A stretch of 64,000 nt of DNA from Desulfovibrio mangrovi (GTDB taxonomy: Bacteria > Desulfobacterota > Desulfovibrionia > Desulfovibrionales > Desulfovibrionaceae), in NCBI RefSeq assembly GCF_026230175.1, contig NZ_CP104208.1:2232001-2296000 (forward strand), read 5' to 3'. Below the pieces are notes generated by a model. That model saw nothing but the letters and a program-made list of their open reading frames with translations. It did not search any database and was not told the DNA's origin. Both the position numbers and the translations under genes were made by a program. Below are positions 8,733-17,778 of the stretch, in pieces; position 1 is the first letter of the stretch; each line of letters begins with the position of its first letter.

Positions 8733-9728
8733 TTACATCGTCCACCAGAAGTAGAGACATGCCATAAGGGCGATGGAGAGCGCTCTGAGCACCTGATTGA
8801 ACCCGATAAGGAAAAGCGCCAGTCTGGGCTTGAAAATGCCCGCATAAGATGGAAACTGGTGTCTGAATGCCCGCATGGGAGAGGAAAGAATATTGCCTAC
8901 CAGCAAAGTCAACACGACATCGCGTGGAGTAAGGGTTCCTGCATGTAAAAGCTGGCCTGCTGCAGCGAGAGCCGCCGCAAACTCAGCAGCAAGGTGCAAA
9001 AGCACCACGCTGAGCCCTGCCGGATTGAGAAAGCTCAAGGCCCCCACGTTGTCCTCCATTACCCTCTGTACCGTAGTAAAGCCTCCCGTCCTGTTCAGCG
9101 CGTAGATCAGCACGTAAACCGGAATGGTGATGTACAGAATACGCGGCAAGCGCTGCAGCAATCGCTGCCAGCTCTTGCGCAGTGCCTCCCTCCAACCGCT
9201 GCTGCGCTCTTCTTCAAGTCGGCAGGTTATGCAGCCTTCCGGTAACGGGGGCAACATGATGCGCCCTGCAGCAACCGTCCCCAACGTACGGAGAATTGCC
9301 GCAGCAAGTACGAGTCCCACATAAGTGAAGGCTGCATCGCCGATGAAGGGAACCGCCATGAAGAACATGGTGGGCAGATGCAGAAAGAACGCCGGAGTAC
9401 TGTTGAAAAGATTGGCGAACACCAATTCACGACGCGAAATTTCGCCCTTTTCATAGCTGCCGGCCAGCATTGTATTTGCCGTGATGGTTGAGAAGAAAGC
9501 CATGGAAAATGAGGCTCCCGAAATATCGCGCAAATGCCCTATACGCACCAAGGGAGTGGCAATGCGTGCCACCCCGTGCGTCCAGTTAAAAGCTTCGATG
9601 ATATTTCCGAGCATGAGACCGGTCGCAATGAAGGAGACAAGCCTGAGAAGAGGCTTTAACAGACCTGGCCACACCACAGCCCAATCTGAAAGCCCCAACT
9701 GATGCACGAGTGTCATGAATTGTTCCAT
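8733..9728 (-). CDS. Gate/nucleoside-recognition-domain membrane protein
   Basis: About 331-residue polytopic membrane protein. Two Gate-like halves are visible, one around GASFSMAFFSTITANTMLAG and one around LAAEFAAALAAAGQLL followed by VLTLLVGNILSSPMRAFRHQ. A cytoplasmic loop with CITC separates them. Proteins of this kind are common in sulfate reducers and their substrate is unknown, so I give no transport function. The start is uncertain: ATG 9728 has GTGAGG directly in front, ATG 9716 has GAGG 12 bases upstream, and the longest frame (9758) has no ribosome binding site. A short GAGCGC/GCGCTC hairpin follows the stop (8718-8732). Confidence 0.75.
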   Translation of the reverse strand: MEQFMTLVHQLGLSDWAVVWPGLLKPLLRLVSFIATGLMLGNIIEAFNWTHGVARIATPLVRIGHLRDISGASFSMAFFSTITANTMLAGSYEKGEISRRELVFANLFNSTPAFFLHLPTMFFMAVPFIGDAAFTYVGLVLAAAILRTLGTVAAGRIMLPPLPEGCITCRLEEERSSGWREALRKSWQRLLQRLPRILYITIPVYVLIYALNRTGGFTTVQRVMEDNVGALSFLNPAGLSVVLLHLAAEFAAALAAAGQLLHAGTLTPRDVVLTLLVGNILSSPMRAFRHQFPSYAGIFKPRLALFLIGFNQVLRALSIALMACLYFWWTM

Positions 9729-9810
9729 CCTCACAGAATACGCCCCTGCGGCAGGCATGTAAACAACCGACCGGACGGAACTTTCGCGTCAATTAACAAA
9801 CTATTATCCC

Positions 9811-9851
9811 ACAAAAAAAGGCCATGCGGCGCACAATACGCGGCATGGCCT
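9811..9851 (-). terminator. Intrinsic terminator of the PilZ gene
   Basis: On the minus strand AGGCCATGC pairs with GCATGGCCT (9843-9851/9820-9828) and is followed by seven T residues. It lies 23 bases after the PilZ stop. Confidence 0.85.
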
Positions 9852-9874
9852 ATACGAAACAAAATGGAAAAGCC

Positions 9875-10534
9875 CTACAGGAAGGTGGAAACCGTCTCGA
9901 TATATTCCTGCAGGCGTTTTGCAACGCCATCTTCAAGGCCCGAGAAAGCTGCTCCCACTGTCATAGTGGACTTGTCTATCTCCACATTGCGGCAGATGCA
10001 GGACAAAGTGGAATCCTCTCCGGCAAACAGGTTGGCCTTGATGACCAGCATCTCCTCCGTGGCGAGCTTGCGAATGCTATCAGAGCTCTTCACCTCGAAG
10101 CAGAGCTTGCAACCTCCCGCGGAAAGATCGACGATGGCGGCCTTCTGCACTCCGTGAGAGGAATGAATCTCGGCAGGAATAAGACACTTCAAGCGCTTGT
10201 ATGAACGCAGTTCATACTGCTCAAGCGTATCGGGGTATTCAACGAACACCAGAGCCGACGGCTTGGTAATCTGCGTGATGACGTGGGTCTTGAACCCGAT
10301 GATGGTGCCCTGCAGCATGTAGCGTATGGTTAGCGCTTCACCGGGCATCATGCGATTCCGGATACCGGGAACCATGGGCATCTTCAGAATCAGGTATTCA
10401 TAAGGATTCAGCCCGATAAGCTCCGTACCGTGCTTGCCGTCCGAGCCGTTCAGGCTCATCAGCATTCTGGTGCCGAGCTTGATGTCGAGCTTCATCCCGA
10501 TATTTCTTATACGCGCGGGCAGCGGCTGCTGCAT
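9875..10534 (-). CDS. PilZ-domain protein, YcgR-like (c-di-GMP receptor)
   Basis: About 219 residues. The N-terminal half (to about 105) looks like a YcgR/PilZN-type beta domain (GTELIGLNPYEYLILKMP). The C-terminal half is a PilZ domain with the c-di-GMP motifs RSYKRLKC (RxxxR-type) and VDLSAGGCKL (D/NxSxxG), so ligand binding is probably intact. Proteins of this layout act as flagellar brakes or other c-di-GMP effectors. Start ATG 10534 is preceded by GAGGAG at ten bases; a GTG and an ATG lie just upstream in the same frame. It stands alone with its own terminator. Confidence 0.85.
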   Translation of the reverse strand: MQQPLPARIRNIGMKLDIKLGTRMLMSLNGSDGKHGTELIGLNPYEYLILKMPMVPGIRNRMMPGEALTIRYMLQGTIIGFKTHVITQITKPSALVFVEYPDTLEQYELRSYKRLKCLIPAEIHSSHGVQKAAIVDLSAGGCKLCFEVKSSDSIRKLATEEMLVIKANLFAGEDSTLSCICRNVEIDKSTMTVGAAFSGLEDGVAKRLQEYIETVSTFL

Positions 10535-10757
10535 GTTCACATCACTCCTCAGGACTGGCATATCGCCTCGATTCCCATTTCATAGCCACCCCAACCGGAT
10601 GCATGCAACAAGAATCGCACCATTTATAATTTTACCTCCGGCACCCACGGCTCGTCTGAACGCACCATGCCGGATAGGCAATACTGCCATCCCTGTGCGA
10701 CCCCACAGAATGCCTTTCTGCCAGCATATCTGATGATCGCCTCACTCACGAAAACAA

Positions 10758-11222
10758 TCAGGCAACGTGTCCGGGATCTTCCGGCTGGCCCTTGCGCTCC
10801 GCCTCGGTACGGGCAAGCACATCGCATCGCTCATTCTCGGGATGCCCGCTGTGCCCACGCACCCAATGGAACTGCACGGCATGCAGTTTGAGGAGCGGCA
10901 CGAGGCGTTCCCACAAATCCTTGTTCTTCACCGGCTGTTTTCCGGCAGTCTTCCAACCATTCTTCTGCCAGTTTACCAGCCATTTCTTCTCAACCGCGTT
11001 ACGGACGTACTGGGAATCCGTGTACAGATCAACCTTGCAGGATTCTTTCAGAGCGCCAAGTCCTTCAAGGACAGCAAGAATCTCCATGCGGTTGTTGGTC
11101 GTGAGCGAAAACCCTCCGGACAACTCCTTCTCCACGCCATTGCAGCGCAAAATGGAGCCCCAGCCACCGGGACCAGGGTTGCCGAGGCAGGAACCATCCG
11201 TATAAATCTGAACTTGTTTCAT
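10758..11222 (-). CDS. rnhA: Ribonuclease HI
   Basis: 154-residue RNase H1 that cuts RNA in RNA-DNA hybrids. The acidic active-site residues are in place: D in [13 protein letters not shown] in [14 protein letters not shown] in [12 protein letters not shown], and the C-terminal [16 protein letters not shown] with the catalytic His and last Asp. Length equals the Escherichia coli enzyme when started at ATG 11222. The frame continues upstream to 11279, but those residues do not belong to the family. Confidence 0.96.
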   Translation of the reverse strand: MKQVQIYTDGSCLGNPGPGGWGSILRCNGVEKELSGGFSLTTNNRMEILAVLEGLGALKESCKVDLYTDSQYVRNAVEKKWLVNWQKNGWKTAGKQPVKNKDLWERLVPLLKLHAVQFHWVRGHSGHPENERCDVLARTEAERKGQPEDPGHVA

Positions 11223-11369
11223 ACTGTCATGCACACCTTTATCCTGCCCGCATTCATCCCAAATGAAGACGACAGGCACTATCAGGGGGCAGAACTGACA
11301 CCGCCCCGCCCCCTGGAAAATACATCAAACGAACGGCCATACCGGCCGGCATTCCACATGCGGCACGGT

Positions 11370-11864
11370 CTAGCCGCCCATATCCAGCCACAACTGCGTC
11401 AGCGCCTCGGCCAGGCCCTGCTGCCATTGATCCTTTTCGAAATACGGGCCGAAGTGCTCATTCTGCAACCGGTACATATACTCATCGCCCAGCGCCTTGC
11501 GCAATAAGGTGGGGAATTCGATCAGCACCTGCCGCGTCTCGGGATTGATTCCTATGAACAGCGTCTTGTTGTCCAGATCCGGCAACACCACGGGAGATTT
11601 GCGGATCTGAAGACGCAGCTTGATGCCATAGGTTTCCTTGAGCTCAGCGGCAAAGTCACGCAAGGCCTCTCGCTGATCTCTGGAAAGAACATTGGCCTCG
11701 TCCCACACGGCACCACGCGAGTTTACCTCGCGGAGGTTGGCCCCAATCTGATACCAGAAGGCCACCCCGACCAACGCCACCACCGAGAGCAGCAGCACGG
11801 AACGGAGGAATAGCTCCGATCCACTCTCCGCCTTGATGAGCGGTCCGCCTGAGCGAAACAGCAT
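11370..11864 (-). CDS. Membrane-anchored TPM-domain protein
   Basis: 164 residues with one N-terminal membrane segment (LFLRSVLLLSVVALVGVAFWY). The rest resembles a TPM domain, from AVWDEANVLSRDQREALRDF to EALTQLW. TPM domains are found in membrane-associated proteins of poorly known role, some with phosphatase activity. The start codon overlaps the stop of the aldehyde oxidoreductase gene (ATGA), and GGAGG lies just upstream, so it is translated with that operon. A role in membrane association of the oxidoreductase would be pure inference. Confidence 0.7.
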   Translation of the reverse strand: MLFRSGGPLIKAESGSELFLRSVLLLSVVALVGVAFWYQIGANLREVNSRGAVWDEANVLSRDQREALRDFAAELKETYGIKLRLQIRKSPVVLPDLDNKTLFIGINPETRQVLIEFPTLLRKALGDEYMYRLQNEHFGPYFEKDQWQQGLAEALTQLWLDMGG

Positions 11865-13642
11865 CAGCCCTCCTCTCCGCCGGAGACAACGGGCGCAGCA
11901 GCGGCCATATCCAGAATGGCCTGTGCATATCTGGTGCGGACGTCATCCATATAGCCAACGTCAATGCCACCCTTCCATGTGACCACTTCCGTATAGCGCT
12001 TGGGGATGCGGACTGCATGCACATCAAATCCGGTGCGGCACTTCAGGTTCCAGCGCAGGGCCTGCATGGCCTTGCCTGCGCTGCCGAGATTGGCCGCCAC
12101 GTCCGGCAGCCCCACCGATTCAAGGCACTCCCCGATGCGCTCCGGACCATACGATGCCCGCGCGAACATGCAGGAGACCATGCTGTTGATGAGGATGCGC
12201 TTGTACTCGTCATCCACGAGGAAGTCCACCGCCTTGCCCGCGTCCTTCTCCTTGGCGCTCTGATCCCATGAATAGCCGCCCGAATCGAGATGCGAGTGCC
12301 GGAATCCGTAGGCCTGCGACACAAAGAAGACTTCACCGGTGGCGTAGCCTGCCATTTCCTGTCCCAGAACGCAGGCGTAATCGGAGCCGCCATAGACGTC
12401 CGCCGCCTTGAGCGTACCCGTTCCGAGCACACGATAGAATTCGTTGCTGCCCAATGCAAGATGACGCAGGGCATCCAGAAAGCCCTGCACCTCGCCGAAG
12501 CGGACGGGCACGATGGTCTCCGCCTCAGTCAGCACGCCCTTGTCCACGGCCTCTGCCACCCATGCCAGCGCCACACCGGAGCTCATGCAATCCAGCCCCA
12601 GCTTTTCGGTCTCGTCAAGCAGGGCCAGCACATCGGAGGCATTGGTCAGCCCCAGCATGGTGCCCTGCGAGAAGATGGACTCGTAATCGTAGGAAACCTG
12701 CTTATAGAGGAATTCATGGTCGCTGGCGAACTGCTGCCGTAACAGGCCGATATGAATGCAACCCACGGGACAGCCTGCGCAAGCCGTCTGGCGCAGCAAG
12801 AACTTGTCGGCAAAAGTCTCGCCCGAAACACCGTCAATGCGCTCGTCATACGTCTTCTGCAGGTTGTTCCACGGCAGGGCCTTCAGCTCGTTCAGGGCCA
12901 GCAGGTTGGCCGGAGTCCCAAGGTCGTGATACTTGCGCATCTTGTCCGTGGCGGTGATGTCCTTGTAGACCTCGCGCATGAGCTTGGCATAGGCGTTTCC
13001 ATCCGGCAGGGGGAACGCGCCGTCCCCCTGCACCACAATGCCCTTGAGATTCTTGGCACCCATGACGGAGCCTGCTCCGAGCCTGCCGAAATGACGGAAG
13101 GAATCCACGTTGATGCAGGCGTAATGCACGCCGCGCTCGCCTGCAGGACCGATGCGGATGCAGGACCGGTGTCCGGAACTGCTTTTGCCGAATCGGCGCA
13201 GGTACTTGCCCGCGGAGAATACATCCGCCCCGCGCAGATAGTTCACATCGTGCACATCCACGGTACGCGCGCCCACAACCAGAGCAGAAAGACCACGGGC
13301 CGCGCCGGTAACCATCAACGCGTCATAGCCTGCAAACCGCAGGGACAGGGCCAGCCTGCCGCCCGCATGGCTCTCTGCCCACTCGCCCGTGTACGGGGAA
13401 CGGAAGCCGCAGACCACCTTGCTCATAAGTGGAAAAAAGCCCGTAAGCGGCCCCACGGCAAAGATCAGGGGCTGACGCGGGTCAAGCGCGGGGGCTTCAT
13501 GAAGGCCGTAGGTGGCATACAGAGCTGCGGCAAGACCGCTGCCCCCCAGATGCTCGGCCCTGCTGCCAAAGCGCAGAACGCGGGAGCGTCCCGTTTCCAG
13601 ATCCACATGCAGCACGCGGGAATAGGAATGATCAGTACGCAT
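11864..13642 (-). CDS. Aldehyde:ferredoxin oxidoreductase (tungsten AOR family)
   Basis: 592-residue AOR-family enzyme, expected to interconvert aldehydes and acids using a tungsten or molybdenum bis-pterin cofactor and one [4Fe-4S] cluster. Visible are the N-terminal domain (HVDLETGRSRV, LGGSGLAA, GPLTG), the pterin-binding AESHAGGRLA region, GRLGAGSVMGAKNLK, and the cluster motif CAGCPVGC near residue 285. The gene overlaps the upstream ferredoxin gene by 11 bases and the downstream TPM gene by one base, so the three are tightly coupled. Substrate cannot be read from the sequence. Confidence 0.92.
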   Translation of the reverse strand: MRTDHSYSRVLHVDLETGRSRVLRFGSRAEHLGGSGLAAALYATYGLHEAPALDPRQPLIFAVGPLTGFFPLMSKVVCGFRSPYTGEWAESHAGGRLALSLRFAGYDALMVTGAARGLSALVVGARTVDVHDVNYLRGADVFSAGKYLRRFGKSSSGHRSCIRIGPAGERGVHYACINVDSFRHFGRLGAGSVMGAKNLKGIVVQGDGAFPLPDGNAYAKLMREVYKDITATDKMRKYHDLGTPANLLALNELKALPWNNLQKTYDERIDGVSGETFADKFLLRQTACAGCPVGCIHIGLLRQQFASDHEFLYKQVSYDYESIFSQGTMLGLTNASDVLALLDETEKLGLDCMSSGVALAWVAEAVDKGVLTEAETIVPVRFGEVQGFLDALRHLALGSNEFYRVLGTGTLKAADVYGGSDYACVLGQEMAGYATGEVFFVSQAYGFRHSHLDSGGYSWDQSAKEKDAGKAVDFLVDDEYKRILINSMVSCMFARASYGPERIGECLESVGLPDVAANLGSAGKAMQALRWNLKCRTGFDVHAVRIPKRYTEVVTWKGGIDVGYMDDVRTRYAQAILDMAAAAPVVSGGEEG

Positions 13643-14111
13643 CGTTCACCCCCTTGCCATCAGCCGGGGAATCGGAAGCCTTGCCGGAGCCTGTCGCATG
13701 CACCGACTCCGGAGCATCTGCCAGATCAAGACAGCCATGCGGACAGAAGGCCACACACCTGCCGCAATGAATGCACAGGTACGGAGAATTCGTTTCGGGA
13801 TCCATATAGATGGCGTCCACCGGACAGGCATCGGCACATTTGCCGCAGCGTATGCACAGTTCGCGCTCCTGCTTGACGCCGCCGCCCTTGCGCTGAGTCA
13901 GCGAACCGGTCGGGCAGGCCTGCGCACAGGGAGCGGGATCACAGCCCACGCACAAGTGCGCTTCAAAGCCGGTGGAAAGCCCACCCGCTGAAGCAATACG
14001 AATACCTGCGGTATTCCAGGATAATTTCTTGTGAACAAGCCGGGCGCACGCCAGTGAACAGGAATGGCATCCTATGCAGCGCTCCATCTTGTTGGCACGC
14101 AATAACTTCAT
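13632..14111 (-). CDS. Multi-cluster 4Fe-4S ferredoxin, AOR partner
   Basis: 159-residue electron carrier with several CX2CX2CX3C sites: CIGCHSCSLAC (about 12-22), CVGCDPAPCAQAC, CIRCGKCADAC and CIHCGRCVAFC. This predicts about four [4Fe-4S] clusters, as in DmsB-like ferredoxins. It has no signal peptide. It is the first gene of an operon with an AOR-family enzyme and is the likely electron acceptor or donor for it. Start ATG 14111 has AAAGGCGG upstream. The C-terminal 30 residues are cluster-free and of no recognised type. Confidence 0.9.
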   Translation of the reverse strand: MKLLRANKMERCIGCHSCSLACARLVHKKLSWNTAGIRIASAGGLSTGFEAHLCVGCDPAPCAQACPTGSLTQRKGGGVKQERELCIRCGKCADACPVDAIYMDPETNSPYLCIHCGRCVAFCPHGCLDLADAPESVHATGSGKASDSPADGKGVNDAY

Positions 14112-14147
14112 GCTAGCCGCCTTTTAACCCGCGCCACGCGCGGCAGG

Positions 14148-15536
14148 TTATATGTGTTCAGACGCTTCGGCTATCCAAGCCTTGAGCGGCGTTTCAATCA
14201 TCAAACGTATCTCTTCCAGCCGTTCCGCCGTCTGCGCCTCAAAGCGCAGCACCAGCACAGGCTGTGTATTGGAGGCCCGAACCAATCCCCACCCGTCGGG
14301 GAAATTCAGCCGGACACCGTCTATCACTATAACATCATCGCAACGTGCACGGAAATATTCCTGCGCACGATCTATCACGGCAAATTTCACGGCATCGGGA
14401 CAGGCAACATGCAGTTCCGGCGTGCTGAAGGCCCGGGGCCACCCCGGCAGCTCGGTCAACGGCTTCTGCTGCGCGGAAAGGATGGCCACGATGCGCGCTG
14501 CCGCGTACACGGCATCATCAAACCCGAACCAGCCCTCATTGAAAAACATGTGGCCCGACAGTTCGCCAGCCATGGGGGCATCCTCTTCCAGCATCTTGGC
14601 CTTCATGACGGAATGCCCTGTTATCCACATCATGGGCCTGCCGCCGCAATCGCGAATATCATCAAACAGGCGGTGCGAGCATTTCACGTCGCCTATGAGC
14701 AGGCTACCCGGCAAACGGGACAGCACATCCCGGGCGAACAGGCAGTACAACTCGTCGCCGAGCAGCAACCGCCCCTCCGCATCCACCAGCCCGAGCCTGT
14801 CGGCATCGCCGTCAAGTCCGATGCCCGCATCCGCCCCGCTCTCGCGCATGCGCCCGATAAGGTCCTGCATGTAGGCCTCTATGGTCGGATCGGGGTGGTG
14901 GTTGGGAAAATCACCGTCCGGCGCACAGTACATCTCCTCCACCTCGCATCCCATGCGACGCAGGATCTCGGCACATACCTCACCACCGGCACCATTGCCG
15001 CCGTCAACCACAACCTTGAACGGGCGGGCGAGCCTGTTGCGCTCCAGCACCGCATCCATATAGGCCGGAAGAATGTCGTGTTCACAGCCGATGCCCTGAC
15101 CAACGGCAAAGTCGCCGGAAGCCATGATCTCGTATATCTCGCGGATGGCCGTGGTATGCACGGTGCCGCGTCCGGACCAGACCTTGAATCCGTTATACTC
15201 CGGCGGATTATGGCTTGCCGTGATCATGACTCCGGCCAGCCGGTTCAGATGCACGATACCGAAATAAAGCAGGGGGGTGGCCACCATGCCCAGCACGGTC
15301 ACGTCCACACCGGTGGCGAGCAGTCCGCGGATCAAGGCCCGCTGGTAGGCAGGCGACGAATGCCGGCAATCGTATCCCACCACGGCATCCCTGTGTCCGC
15401 GCCGCAGAAAAAACGTACCGATGGCCATGCCAAGGCATTCCACCCATTCCTCATCAAAATCCATCCCCACGACACCACGAATGTCATAGGCACGGAACAC
15501 GCTATCACGCACTGGTTTCATATTTCGGGGAGGCAT
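14148..15536 (-). CDS. Phosphomannomutase/phosphoglucomutase
   Basis: 462-residue alpha-D-phosphohexomutase of the AlgC/ManB type that moves phosphate between C6 and C1 of mannose or glucose. Four signature regions are present: the phosphoserine loop GVMITASHNPPEYNG (about residues 100-114), the metal loop GLDGDADRLG, the sugar loop GELSGHMFF, and the phosphate loop RASNTQPVLVLRFE. Together with rfbC it could feed cell-surface polysaccharide. Start ATG 15536 is the longest; ATG 15521 (MKPVRDSVFRAYDIRG) is also possible. It is divergent from hflK. Confidence 0.93.
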   Translation of the reverse strand: MPPRNMKPVRDSVFRAYDIRGVVGMDFDEEWVECLGMAIGTFFLRRGHRDAVVGYDCRHSSPAYQRALIRGLLATGVDVTVLGMVATPLLYFGIVHLNRLAGVMITASHNPPEYNGFKVWSGRGTVHTTAIREIYEIMASGDFAVGQGIGCEHDILPAYMDAVLERNRLARPFKVVVDGGNGAGGEVCAEILRRMGCEVEEMYCAPDGDFPNHHPDPTIEAYMQDLIGRMRESGADAGIGLDGDADRLGLVDAEGRLLLGDELYCLFARDVLSRLPGSLLIGDVKCSHRLFDDIRDCGGRPMMWITGHSVMKAKMLEEDAPMAGELSGHMFFNEGWFGFDDAVYAAARIVAILSAQQKPLTELPGWPRAFSTPELHVACPDAVKFAVIDRAQEYFRARCDDVIVIDGVRLNFPDGWGLVRASNTQPVLVLRFEAQTAERLEEIRLMIETPLKAWIAEASEHI

Positions 15537-15582
15537 CCTGAATAAAGTTTTGACAGTTGGCGTCTATTTGCTGTGATGCGTC

Positions 15583-15611
15583 TTGACCTATCACAGCAAC
15601 TGCCATATTTT
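15583..15611 (+). promoter_or_regulatory. Putative promoter of hflK, placing the start site at the start codon
   Basis: TTGACC (15583-15588), a 17-base spacer, and TATTTT (15606-15611). The expected transcription start is about 15617-15620 and hflK ATG is at 15621. No Shine-Dalgarno sequence lies before the ATG, so the message may be leaderless. Confidence 0.45.
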
Positions 15612-15620
15612 TCATGCATT

Positions 15621-16706
15621 ATGAACTGGGATTGGGAAAAACTGCAAGAAAAACGGCAAAGGCAGTCCGGTGGCGGACAGGGCCCCGGCCCCGGTTGGGG
15701 TCCCGGAGGTCCTAACATCGACCCCATCGGCGACAGCCTGAAGAAGCTTCGGGGCTTCAAGTTCCCCGCGGGCAAACTTATAGTTGGCCTGGTCTTTCTT
15801 CTTTGGCTGGCTTCAGGCGTATTCATCGTGGAGCCGGATGAAGTGGGTATCGTGCTGCGATTCGGTCAATATGACCGCACCGTGGAAGCCGGCCCCCATT
15901 ACCATCTCCCCTTCCCGATAGAAAACGTCTACAAACCCAAAATCACGGAAATCCGCCGTGTGGAAGTGGGCTTCCGGTCCATTGAACGCGGCTCCTCCTT
16001 CCAGCAGGGCTCGTTGCGCTCGGTCAAGGAAGAATCCCTGATGCTCACCGGTGACGAGAACATCGTGGATGTTCAGTTCATCGTGCAATATCAGATCAAG
16101 GATCCCGTGGAGTACCTCTTCAACGTCACCCAGCAGGGCTGGACCGTGAAGAGCGCTGCAGAAGCGGCCATGCGTGAAATCATAGGCCACAACGTCATCG
16201 ACAACGCGCTGACCAAGGGCAAGACGCAGATTCAGAGCGACTGCCGCGATCTGCTGCAGGTCATTCTGGACCGTTACGGCGCGGGGGTCCGCGTTGTGGC
16301 CGTGCAGATGCAGGACGTGCATCCGCCCAAGGAAGTCATCGATGCGTTCAAGGACGTTGCCAGCGCCCGTGAAGACCGCAGCCGAATCATCAACGAGGCG
16401 GAAGCCTACAGAAACGAGCTGCTCCCCAAGGCCCGCGGTAATGCCGCACAGATCGTGAACCAGGCGCAGGCCTACAAGGAAACCGTGGTCAAGAATGCAG
16501 AAGGTGAAGCCAACCGCTTCCTTGCCGTTCTGCAGGAATACAACAAGGCCAAGGACATCACCAAGAAACGCCTGTACCTTGAGGCCATGGAAGAAATCCT
16601 CGGCAACTCCGAGGTGGAAAAGCTCATCATGCCTGAAAAGGGACTCTCGCAGGTGGTACCCTACCTGCCCCTCGACAAGCTGAAGACGAAGAAGGGAGGC
16701 GAGTAA
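15621..16706 (+). CDS. hflK: FtsH protease modulator HflK
   Basis: 361-residue SPFH/prohibitin-family protein. It forms with HflC a membrane complex that modulates the FtsH protease. Layout: a glycine/proline-rich cytoplasmic N terminus (SGGGQGPGPGWGPGGPN), one membrane segment near residues 55-75 (GLVFLLWLASGVFIV), then the SPFH domain (PDEVGIVLRFGQYDRTVEAG) and a C-terminal coiled coil rich in Ala, Glu and Arg. Start ATG 15621 (MNWDWEKLQ) is the typical family start, although no ribosome binding site precedes it. hflC follows after two bases. Confidence 0.95.
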   Translation: MNWDWEKLQEKRQRQSGGGQGPGPGWGPGGPNIDPIGDSLKKLRGFKFPAGKLIVGLVFLLWLASGVFIVEPDEVGIVLRFGQYDRTVEAGPHYHLPFPIENVYKPKITEIRRVEVGFRSIERGSSFQQGSLRSVKEESLMLTGDENIVDVQFIVQYQIKDPVEYLFNVTQQGWTVKSAAEAAMREIIGHNVIDNALTKGKTQIQSDCRDLLQVILDRYGAGVRVVAVQMQDVHPPKEVIDAFKDVASAREDRSRIINEAEAYRNELLPKARGNAAQIVNQAQAYKETVVKNAEGEANRFLAVLQEYNKAKDITKKRLYLEAMEEILGNSEVEKLIMPEKGLSQVVPYLPLDKLKTKKGGE

Positions 16707-16708
16707 TC

Positions 16709-17557
16709 ATGTCCAACAAATCGCTCACCCTTATCATCAGCCTGTTCATCGGCCTGGTGGTCGTGTTCCAGTCCGCATTTACCGTGCACCAGACCCAAAA
16801 GGCTCTGGTTCTGCAACTGGGTAAGCCTGTGGGCGGGGTGCGTGAACCCGGCCTGCATTTCAAGCTGCCCTTCGTGCAGAACGTCATCTACTTCGACGCC
16901 CGCGTGCTCGACTATGATGCACAGCCTGCCGAAGCCCTGACCAAGGACAAGAAGGCGTTGGTGCTGGACAACTATGCCCGCTGGCGCATTACCGACCCGC
17001 TGCGCTTCTACCAGACGGTGCGCACCATTCCCGGCGCACAGGCCCGACTGGATGACATCGTCTACTCGCAGTTGCGCGTATTCCTGGGCCGGTACACCCT
17101 GACCGAAGTTGTCTCATCCGAACGTAGCGCCATCATGGAGATGGTGACCAAGCGCTCGTCCGAGCTCATTGCCGACTACGGCATCGAGATCATCGACGTA
17201 CGCATCAAGCGCACCGACCTGCCGCCGGAAAACCAGCGCGCCATCTTCGGTCGCATGCGTGCGGAACGTGAACGTCAGGCCAAGCAGTACCGTTCAGAGG
17301 GTCAGGAAGAATCCACGACCATCAAGTCCACTGCAGACAAGGAGCAGGCTGTTATCCTCGCCGAGGCCAGACGGCAGGCTTCCATCATCCGCGGTGAAGG
17401 TGAAGCGCTCTCTACCAGAATCTTCGCGGAGGCACTAAGCAAGTCTCCCGAGTTCTACGAGTTCCAGCGTTCGCTGGAAGCGTACAAGAAAAGCCTTACA
17501 GGCAACACCCGCATCCTCCTTTCACCGGATGATCCGTTCCTGAAGTTCCTTAAGTAA
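16709..17557 (+). CDS. hflC: FtsH protease modulator HflC
   Basis: 282-residue SPFH-domain partner of HflK. One N-terminal signal anchor (LTLIISLFIGLVVVFQSAF) puts the SPFH domain in the periplasm. The family segments TQKALVLQLGKPVG, EPGLHFKLPFVQNV, IDVRIKRTDLPPEN and the repetitive RMRAERERQAKQYRSEG helix are present, and the end is the usual FLKFLK. GGAGGCGAG lies upstream of ATG 16709. It is translated directly behind hflK and followed by a strong terminator. Confidence 0.96.
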   Translation: MSNKSLTLIISLFIGLVVVFQSAFTVHQTQKALVLQLGKPVGGVREPGLHFKLPFVQNVIYFDARVLDYDAQPAEALTKDKKALVLDNYARWRITDPLRFYQTVRTIPGAQARLDDIVYSQLRVFLGRYTLTEVVSSERSAIMEMVTKRSSELIADYGIEIIDVRIKRTDLPPENQRAIFGRMRAERERQAKQYRSEGQEESTTIKSTADKEQAVILAEARRQASIIRGEGEALSTRIFAEALSKSPEFYEFQRSLEAYKKSLTGNTRILLSPDDPFLKFLK

Positions 17558-17582
17558 GCATTAGCTTACAAATTCAATAGAT

Positions 17583-17622
17583 ACGCGGCAGAGAGCTTAT
17601 AGCATTCTGCCGCGTTTTTTTA
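17583..17622 (+). terminator. Intrinsic terminator of hflKC
   Basis: ACGCGGCAGA (17583-17592) pairs with TCTGCCGCGT (17606-17615) around a 13-base loop, followed by a run of T. Confidence 0.9.
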
Positions 17623-17778
17623 TTTCGGAGACGTAGAGAAACGATATGTGTAACATACGCAAAGCACAGTAAATTCTGAAAGAAATAGAGCCATACACAT
17701 TGGCATTTGATAACATCATAGTTTTTGTATATGGTAATGTGCGTTTGTGTGTGCACTAACAACACACTACAACGGTCG

